A program made the translations under genes and the position numbers. Positions 56,917-64,000 of a stretch of DNA of 64,000 nt are shown here, in pieces. Below the pieces are notes generated by a model that saw only the letters and a list, made by a program, of their open reading frames with translations, did not search any database and had not been told where the DNA came from. Position 1 is the stretch's first letter; every line of letters starts with the position of its first letter. Origin of the DNA: Eucommia ulmoides (taxonomy: Eukaryota; Streptophyta; Magnoliopsida; Garryales; Eucommiaceae); NCBI GenBank assembly GCA_016647705.1, contig CM028336.1, forward strand, positions 10,548,880 through 10,612,879, given 5' to 3'.

Positions 56917-57309
56917 ATTTATTTATTTTTTTTTTTAATTTATTCTTTTACCTTTACTTTTTGGTTTTGGTTTTGTTTGTTTGTTTTTCTATTACATGTG
57001 ATCTTCATGTGTTGTGCTTTTGTTATGTTTGAGATGTTTATTTGAACAATTAATGATTTTATGGATTGGTTTTGATTTTGTCTGGAATCCATGTTCTATT
57101 TTTATTTACAATTTTACAAACTTTTGTTGCTAGAGAAAATTAATAAATATATAAACATATTTTAAAGGGATTATGGTTTTGATTTTGACTTTGTATAAAA
57201 TTAAATAGTTCGGTTAAAAACTGTTTACGGTTCGATCTCAGGGTTGTGATATATCTAGCGGTTTTTATTTTGATTTTGGTTTTGATTTCTAAACTGTTGC
57301 CATCCCTAC
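56689..57309. mobile_element. hAT-like element, 621 bases
   Basis: The ends are TTGGGGAGGCAATTG at the left and TAGGGATGGCAACAG read inward from the right. Flanking octamers CTAGCTAT (56681-56688) and CTAGCTAC (57310-57317) match at 7 of 8. Internal GGTTTTGATTTTG units resemble the complement of those in the hAT copy at 43872-50622. A TA repeat lies at 56880-56901. No coding capacity. Confidence 0.8.
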
Positions 57310-57752
57310 TAGCTACGAGATTTCATAATTTTCCTTGTTTATTTTTCTTAATATATTGACCAGAAGTCTATGAGAGATCATGTTTTAGTCCAAAAAAAAA
57401 AAAAAAAAAAAATTTAATAATTACATTTTATCTATTAAAATATTTATTAATTTTTGTTAATTGTTTCTTCAATACTAAAGAATTAGATTCCTTCGCCCTA
57501 ATCTTGGTGGACAAGGATAACATTTAGCAAATTAAATATAACTATGTAAAGATGTCCTTGTCAAATTTGGAATCAAGAACTAATTAGGAATTTTAAAATG
57601 TGATGTCGCTACTTTGTAGAATTCAACGAACAACTATTTGAACGCCGTTCAAGTTTTGAATTCTTTATTTTTTTTTTTTAGTTTACCGATTGTTTTTTTT
57701 TTTTTTTTTTTTTTTTTCCAGCTTTTCAAAGAATACGGTTGATTTTTTTTAA
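57310..57752. other. AT-rich spacer
   Basis: Intergenic DNA with homopolymer A (about 57392-57411) and T (57693-57718) runs. No gene or element that I recognise. Confidence 0.5.
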
Positions 57753-57989
57753 CGGCATGTTTGGTTGGACGGAATTAGAGACGGAATGGAATCGCATTCC
57801 GCCCTCAATTCTTATTTCATTGTTTGGTTCTCTAATGAAATCACTTTTGTAATTCCATTGGAATGAAATGAACTAGAATGCAATTCCATTTCAAATGGGC
57901 TGGAATCCAGTACAGCTCAATGGAATCAACATTCTAATTTACATAATAGCCATGTAATTAGGCCCTTGAATACTTAACAGCCTGATCAA

Positions 57990-58643
57990 CAAAACAAACT
58001 AGGCAGCCGATCGTCCATCTTCTCGCATAGCAACCCGGCAACCAAATCCATCGTTACACTCTCCCATCGCAGCTTCCAAATTCGATCGGCCTTAGATCAA
58101 AATCAATCAAAAACCCTGGCTTAATCGCTCCTCAGATTTCAGAGCTGCGATCTTGGATCGGCTTTTGGATCGACCATAGGTACGAGTGTTTATGCATATT
58201 AATGATCGACTTTTGGATTGTTTACTGTTCTTGATTTCGTTCATGTTTGCTCGTGATCGATTTAGTGATTATGCGTTTCGTTCGTATTTGGACGTGAGAT
58301 TCATCATTATGTTTTGATTTAATACTTCTTTTGTTCGTGTTTGGACGATTGGAAATTAGAGTTAATTAGTCTGCTTTTGTTCGATTGGCCTGAATAGATT
58401 CATGTAGTTGTCTTTCTTGTGCAATATAGTTCAATATAGTGCGATCGATTGGCCTGAATAGCAGAAGATTTTGTGAGTAATTAATTAAAGTGCTTCTCTA
58501 TTTCCTGGCAGTATAGTAGATGTATTTTCTCGCTCTCTTTCTTTTGTTTTTGGTTTTGTTGTTTCCTAGTCAAAGAAAACTTGGATCAGAGCAGCTGGTT
58601 GGTTCTCTTTCGTTGTTTTTGGCTTTCTTTTGTTTTTGTTTTT

Positions 58644-58683
<40 letters not shown>

Positions 58684-58960
58684 TTTTTGGTTTTCTTTTT
58701 CCTAGTTAGAGCCATTGGTTGATCCTTCCTTCACCTGTGGCAATGGAGAATGCACCATTGATCTTCACCACATCCTTTGTAGATCCCAAACAAATGATTT
58801 CCGACCCCTCATGGTGCCGTTCCTCAACCAAGCGGTGGAGCCATTCAACGGGCTCAAGATGTTGTTCAGCTCGCTGAGAAGGGTGGTTCCGACGGAGGCC
58901 CTCCGCTTGGACTGCTGGAGGACTTGATTTGTCGCTGGAGGAGATGGGGGTCTCACCACG
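57990..58960 (+). other. Possible captured host sequence inside the Harbinger element
   Basis: The stretch 58020-58180 looks like a plant 5' leader followed by a donor-like AG|GTACGA; 58510 has an acceptor-like CTGGCAG; 58690-58930 is GC-richer and open in more than one frame (for example a frame starting MENAPLIFTTSFVDPKQM near 58743). I do not recognise the protein. It is not part of the usual PIF gene pair. A T run of about 35 lies at 58647-58682. Confidence 0.35.
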
Positions 58961-59295
58961 AATTATATAGTTGCTTGACGTAATTTTGTGGGAGTTTATG
59001 GTGGCGTTTGGTTAGTGTTTCTCTTTTTCTATTTCTACTTCCAATCCTGTTTCCATTATGGAGTTTTACAAAAATGAAAACATGTTTGGTAGCGAAGTTC
59101 CAGCTACATATACCATAGAGATAAAGTTGGTCTTGGAGATACCTTGTTTACTTGGTTTAGTAATTCTCAAAGATGTTCTAAGAAAATTTAGACTATGATT
59201 ACCTTGTTTACCTGGTGAGAAAATGGAAATTCTCGAATTTTTATTTATAGCTTATGCCCCCGTTTTATTTGTTTTGTTAATTTTGATATGCAGTA

Positions 59296-59596
59296 ATGGT
59301 CAACAGAAATTTGGTAGCTATATACATGCATTGGTTACACACAATGCATATTACTCATTGGTTTCTACAAATGATGATGATTACTGTCATACAAATACGA
59401 CGACGAAAAATGACTTTATCAAGTCGAAGATATGTTCTTAATTTCCAAAATAATAGAAAGAATTTGATGGAACATGTCTATGAAAGCGATGGTAATTGTA
59501 TGAGTTTACTTAAAATGGATCGACGTGCTTTTACCATTTTATGTAATAGACTTGTAGAAGTATGTTTGAGATTGAGTAAACATTTATTAGTGGATG
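59296..59596 (+). pseudogene. N-terminal fragment of Harbinger-type nuclease (transposase)
   Basis: The frame reads HVYESDGNCMSLLKMDRRAF then TILCNRLVEVCLRLSKHLLV, the N-terminal helical part of plant HARBI1-like nucleases, in which a Met-Asp-Arg-x-x-Phe motif is typical. It stops matching at about 59593, where the sequence passes straight into the start of the Myb/SANT-like gene in another frame. The DDE catalytic domain that should follow (some 250 residues) is absent, so an internal deletion joined the two genes. Confidence 0.75.
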
Positions 59597-59597
59597 A

Positions 59598-60437
59598 ATG
59601 TCGTCTTTGCCACAAGCCCGAGGTCCTGGAAAAAATAAAAGGAAGTGGACTCTTGAAGAAGATGATAAGCTTGTCGAGTACTTGTTTGAGTTGCATAACA
59701 GTGGATCATTTCAAGTTGATAATGGTTTCAAATCCGGTGCATTTACTGAGATAGAAGCAAAACTTCAGTCTAAGTTGCCTGGTTGTGGTCTAAAGGCAAG
59801 ACCACATATTGAATCAAGGATAAAAACATTGAAAGCCAGGTTTGCTATTGTATACGACTTGTTGTCTGGGCAAAATACAAGTGATTTCGGTTGGGATCCT
59901 ATTAAAAAGTGTGTTACAGTAGAAAAGCCAGTTTGGGATGTGCGGTAAACTAATTTTAATATTGCTTTTCTTATTTTATTTAAAAAGTATGATGCCTATT
60001 ATGTGATAAATTTATCATAGAATTGTGTAAGTGAATTAAATGAATTTCTAAAATTGTAGGTTGACAAAGGTGCTGAAAATATTAGAGATACGCCCTTTCC
60101 ATTATATGAAGATTTAAGAATTATTTTTGGAAAAGATAGAGCTAGTGAAAGAGAAGTTGAGGCTCCGGCAGATATGGTGGAGGAGCTTAAAAGAGATGGA
60201 CCTCATCGATTTAGTAATTACGAAGGTTCAGAATCTTTTTGTTTCGATGAAGGTTCAACTGGTACTTTTAAATCGAAGAAGAGAAAGACTGGATTTTCTA
60301 ATGATGCACTTATAGATGGGATGAAAGAGGCGTCCCAAGTTGTCGCTGCACAAATTAAAGAGTCTACAAATCTCTTGAGCCAAACTATGAGATTTGATTT
60401 GATTGAGAAGCAAATGAAGATTAAAGAGGAGCTATAG
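59598..60437 (+). CDS. Myb/SANT-like protein of a PIF/Harbinger element
   Basis: The second protein of PIF elements, a DNA-binding partner of the nuclease that helps it enter the nucleus and bind the ends. From the ATG: basic GKNKRKWT, then a Myb/SANT-like DNA-binding domain (about residues 14-95: WTLEEDDKLVEYLFEL, ESRIKTLKARFAIVYDLLSG, SDFGWDPIKK), a linker with PFPLYEDLRIIFGKDRA, a basic KSKKRK stretch and a helical C-terminus. Likely exons are 59598-59939 and 60060-60437, using donor GTGCGG, which is weak, and acceptor TTGTAG. With the stronger-looking donor GTAAAC (59945) the frame would be lost. The C-terminus stops at 60437, although similar coding continues for about 40 codons past that stop, so the protein is probably shortened. 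Confidence 0.65.
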
Positions 60438-60975
60438 AAGCTTGTTGGGCTCACGGATGTTGATAAGTACAAAACCGGTTATATAATATGTGGTAGTCTT
60501 TTCACGACCAATATTTTCCTCTCCCTTGGTGACAATGAAAAGAAAAAATAGGTAAAGTTACTTTTAAATGGAAGCTTATGATATGTTTTTCTTGGTTGAT
60601 TGTTTGGTTAAACAAATGTTGATGTTTTCATATGGTTGAAATATTTTGGAGACACTATGGTGAACTTAAAATAGTTAGTTTTAGTATTTGTTTAATATTT
60701 TGGAGACAATATGGTGACAACGTTGGTGATTAGAATGAATTTGTTTAGTATTTGAACTTAAAATAGTTGACTTTTTCTTGATTTTTGGTTAATCTCTTTT
60801 ATATATTTTATAAGTTTTTATGTAAGTTAAAAATTAGCAATTGTATATTATTTATTTATGTGTTTGGCTTGAGTGATAATTTTTGGTTGATAATTTTTCT
60901 TTTAAAAAATAACAGTTGTGTATGTTAAAAAGTAATAGATGTTGAATATTTTTCATATATGATATTATTTTTTAA

Positions 60976-61033
<58 letters not shown>

Positions 61034-61307
61034 ATTGAAATTTAAAAGGGCATTATGAGAATTTTATTATATTTTATTCTATTTCTTTATTCATTTCATA
61101 CCAACCAAACAAAATAATGAAATAATAATTTTATAAGGACAAAATGAGAAGTTTACTATGTTTTCACTATTCCATTTCCTCCTTCATTTCATACCAATCA
61201 AATAAGAGAATGGAATAGTGATTTCATTCACAATTCCATTCTATTCCCTCTCTCATTCCATTACTTCTTCTATTCCATTCTATTCCGTCCAACCAAACAT
61301 GCCGTAA

Positions 61308-62035
61308 GTGATTAAGGATTCCTAAAAAACTCTCTCTCTTGATCTGGCCGTTACCGGCTAGAGTAATGGCCAAATCTTGAACTGACAGCCCTGTTCTGGC
61401 CATCGTCGGCTAAATGTTGGCCGTCACGGCTTAGATCTGGCCAACGCCGGCCAAATTTATTTTAGATCTGGCCGGCGACGGACAAATTTATTCTCGATCT
61501 GGCCAGTGACGGACAAATCTGGAGTTTACGACCAAGATTTGGTCGACGAGGCCAAATTTGACTGTATTTAAAAAAAAATCAATTTTTTTAAATACAATTA
61601 AGGTTATATATATATATATTTTATATTTTTTTGATTTTTCATGTATAGTTTGATATTTCCTATTGATTAATTGTTGTGGTTGTGGTGGTGGTGGTGATAG
61701 TTAATATTTGTTGTAGTAATAGTTAATATTTAGCCTTGGTGGTGGTGATAAAATATTTGTTGTGATAATAGTGATAATGAATATTGACTATAAGGGTGGT
61801 GACAATGAGTATTTGATGTCATGGTGGTGGTGGTTAACAAATATTTACTGTAGTGGAGACCATACAAATATCTACTGTGATGGTGGTGGTAATAGTAATA
61901 TTTACTGTGTTTGTAGTAGAATATTGAATATTTTTTGTGTTAATTAATATTTATTATTAAAAAAATTAATTGAGAGATATTTTTGACAAAAAAATAATAT
62001 ATTTTAAAATTGGGGTTTTCATGAAATAAAAAAGA
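61308..62035. repeat. Two repeat blocks: GATCTGGCC-type and GGTGGTG-type
   Basis: From 61335 to 61555 a degenerate unit of about 37 bases recurs (GATCTGGCCGGCGACGGACA and variants, six or so copies). From 61675 to 61930 GGTGGTGGTGATAGTTAATA-like units recur, mixed with AATATTTACTGTA. Neither has coding meaning. The first block begins right after the Harbinger element. Confidence 0.65.
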
Positions 62036-62600
62036 TGGGTGAGGATAAACTTGAGAAGTGGTGGGCTTTTAGGGCCCAAAAAATCACTCTTATTTCAAGA
62101 TAGAGCCTACAACGACAACACTTTGATGCACAACTGGAGGGTGAGACCAGACCCCTTACACAAGTCGGTAGTCCATACTCGGGGACTGACCATGGTCATC
62201 CACCAAAGGCAGGGCATCGATCGCGTCCAAAGGCCTGCGGCAGGCATTGATCACCTATACAGTCAACCACAGGTCAGGCGTAAAAAAGGTGGAAGGACCT
62301 TGAATGAACAAAGTTTGAGAGAACTCGAAAGGGCTCAGGAATGGGCCTTATTATAGAATACCCACCGATGAACGTCCGTCGGGGTCTAACCTAGGCATTG
62401 CACTCTGGAAGACCCAGCACCATGAAGATCTCTATACCTAACTCATGACACAACCACATCTACGTCGGCTCGGGTCATGGGCTGGGAGTAGGAGGGCTAG
62501 GGACACACAACTTATCTCAAAATATAGGATTTTTTACAAAAATTTACAACACAAAGAAAATATGATTAGCGATCAGAATGTGCTCGTTTTAGCTCAATTG
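62036..62600. other. Unassigned repetitive-looking DNA
   Basis: GC-richer than its surroundings, with a frame open from 62039 to 62356 whose translation resembles no family. It may be internal sequence or flank of the retroelement whose LTR follows. I cannot assign it. Confidence 0.3.
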
Positions 62601-64000
62601 TAATAGGCTTTCTACGGCCCTGATTTGACATTAGCATGAGTCATGATGAGTGTAAAAATGGTCACTCCAACGCAACCAATTGAGAATCGCCATGTACCTA
62701 TAATTCCCCAAAAATATCAAGTCATACCAAGGATTAAGTGTGAAGATTGCACCGAGCAAATAAACTTTTCCATCTATGCCAACCATCCCCAAGGCCTCAA
62801 TACTTTCTAGGAAGGGTAGACGAGCCGCCACTGGGATGGGGAATCCTTCTCCATCTCGACATTCTCCACAATGGCATTACCCATCCCAGAAATCAACTCC
62901 ACAAGCTCCCTAACAAAGCATCATTCAGTCTCCGGCTATCCGAGAAGGGCAGGGCAGAACGCCCCTCATAACCCCTCATTCCCGTCTCAGGCTATCCGGG
63001 AAGGGCAAGAATCGAATTCTCCATCTCGGGTACAACAAGAATGTGTCTTCCTTGGTTTATGGGCTGACTCATTTCCTCATCCATAAATATCCCTAAATAT
63101 CCCCAAATATGGCCAAAGTAAGAAGTTCATTGGCACCCTCTCATTGGCTACATACCAAGATAGTACATTGATATGATATTGATGAGACACTAATCCATGC
63201 TTAAACTCTTAAGTTAATCCATTCTATGCCTATATATAAAAGGGCATATTATTGTCCAAAGGTAGATGAATTTTACTCCCTCTTCTTGGTAGCTTCTCTA
63301 TAAATTTTCCCCCGTTCGCTAATTCTCACGCCGGAGAGGACATGCCGGGACTATCCCGACAAGTTCTTTGTGCATGTTTCTAGGTGCTCCCCATCTCGGA
63401 TCTGCGTCATTTTATGCCTTGATTCACTTTTCCATGAGTTACAAGGTGTTATGATCATCTTTTTCCCGGACTAGAAGGCTTTTGGGCCAATTCTAATTCA
63501 GGCCTGTCCCTTCTCGGCCAAGGACCTCTCCATGGATATGAAGCTCTAGGGATTTAAGACCTCTATTCTAAACCTCTCTGTCTCCACCAGCGCTGACCAA
63601 ACCATACCGTTGAGGTCACCTAAAATCCAACATCAACAGTTTAACGCAGTCTGTATGAAGCGCTACTAAAAGTCTTCATCCAATCATCTGCTCCCATCTC
63701 AATCAGAGGTTAGATGATTACAAGGTTTGGTCAGTCTTTGCAACCAAGAGACCCGAATAGCATGATGGATAGCAACCCGGCTAGAGAAGAGTCCCTAGGA
63801 CGGATGTAAGGATTATAGACCCCATCTCGGAAGAAGAAGGGAATGCACTCCCCATCAACCAGGTAGGTCTGTTGGCTCCGCCTGCAGGGCCCCCACGTTG
63901 GACCAATTACCGGTGCTGCAGATACGGTACGGCTTGATGACTTCAAACGTCAGTTATTTCAGTTTTAATCTTGTCTCGAAACCATTCTCTTTCGCTTGTC
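62600..64000 (+). mobile_element. Ty3/gypsy (Tat-like) LTR and start of internal region, cut by the window edge
   Basis: The stretch has a TATA-like CCTATATATAAAAGGGC (about 63228), then CATCAACAGTTTAACGCAGT (63630-63650), which resembles the AGTTTGGCGCCGTCTGTGGG junction of LTR end and primer-binding site in Tat-lineage gypsy elements. The text GCGCTACTAAAAGTCTTC follows, as I recall for that lineage. Paired GGCTATCCG-GAAGGGCA units lie near 62934 and 62991. The LTR's left border is uncertain and the partner LTR is outside the window. It is a fossil by default; no coding part is visible. Confidence 0.5.

Larger units (their letters stand above)
57753..61304 (+). mobile_element. PIF/Harbinger transposon, 3.55 kb, internally deleted
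   Basis: The ends are inverted: CGGCATGTTTGGTTGGACGG at both termini when read inward, with further inverted GGAAT-rich subterminal DNA. TAA target duplications flank it (57750-57752 and 61305-61307). Inside, on the + strand: possible captured host DNA (57990-58960), an N-terminal piece of the Harbinger nuclease, and a largely intact Myb/SANT-like gene, the two-gene content of PIF elements. Most of the nuclease, including its DDE catalytic part, is missing, so it cannot move by itself. The MITE at 40856-41850 has the same ends. A TA repeat lies at 60977-61029. Confidence 0.9.

Noticed and set aside
1-64000. CRISPR arrays, operons or bacterial insertion sequences
   Set aside because: The window is clearly plant nuclear DNA with spliced genes. 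No evenly spaced identical repeats with unique spacers were seen; the TTGACC/T array is irregular and degenerate.
1-64000. tRNA or rRNA genes
   Set aside because: No cloverleaf-forming sequence with both A and B boxes was found outside the SINE; TGGTATCAGAGC matches are primer-binding sites of LTR elements.

Overview
This window is nuclear DNA from a flowering plant, most likely a eudicot. The evidence is GT-AG introns inside recognisable plant genes, proteins whose closest remembered relatives are from Arabidopsis, AT-rich non-coding DNA, and plant-type transposable elements (an Au-like SINE, RTE-type LINE, TRIMs, Ty1/copia and Ty3/gypsy elements, hAT, Mutator and PIF/Harbinger relatives). 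I cannot name the species.

Three host genes are supported. (1) A cytosolic-type pyruvate kinase lies on the + strand at 2228-13960, with 16 coding exons and 527 codons plus stop. Its introns 12, 13 and 14 hold a SINE, a hAT-like element and a Pack-MULE carrying a pectinesterase fragment. (2) An mRNA cap guanine-N7 methyltransferase (the plant 'methyltransferase 2' type) lies on the - strand from 51626 down to 21477. It has 11 coding exons and encodes about 361 residues, yet its coding DNA of about 1.1 kb is spread over 30 kb because introns 3, 5 and 8 are filled with nested transposons. (3) A DUF455 ferritin-like protein lies on the + strand at 53225-56429, with 4 exons and 293-294 residues. 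Genes 1 and 2 converge; genes 2 and 3 diverge from a shared 1.6-kb spacer.

Layout: 1-2.2 kb is upstream AT-rich DNA; 2.2-14 kb is pyruvate kinase; 14-21 kb holds copia relics, an unclassified repeat with an array of TTGACC/T motifs, and a Mutator-type MITE; 21.5-51.6 kb is the methyltransferase gene. Inside that gene, intron 9 is short, intron 10 holds a TRIM relic, intron 8 holds two related hAT elements, a - strand copia fossil and an RTE LINE, intron 5 holds a TRIM, a Ty3/gypsy fossil and a Harbinger MITE, and intron 3 holds a Ty3/gypsy fossil nested inside a hAT element. Then 53.2-56.4 kb is the DUF455 gene with a three-LTR TRIM array in intron 2; 56.7-57.3 kb is another hAT; 57.75-61.3 kb is a larger PIF/Harbinger element with a Myb/SANT-like gene and a cut-down transposase; 61.3-64 kb is repetitive and ends in what looks like a Tat-lineage gypsy LTR and primer-binding site.

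Exon boundaries were worked out by eye from reading frame, GT/AG sites and remembered homologues. For most DNA transposons the ends are fixed by target-site duplications that I read directly. No search was run.
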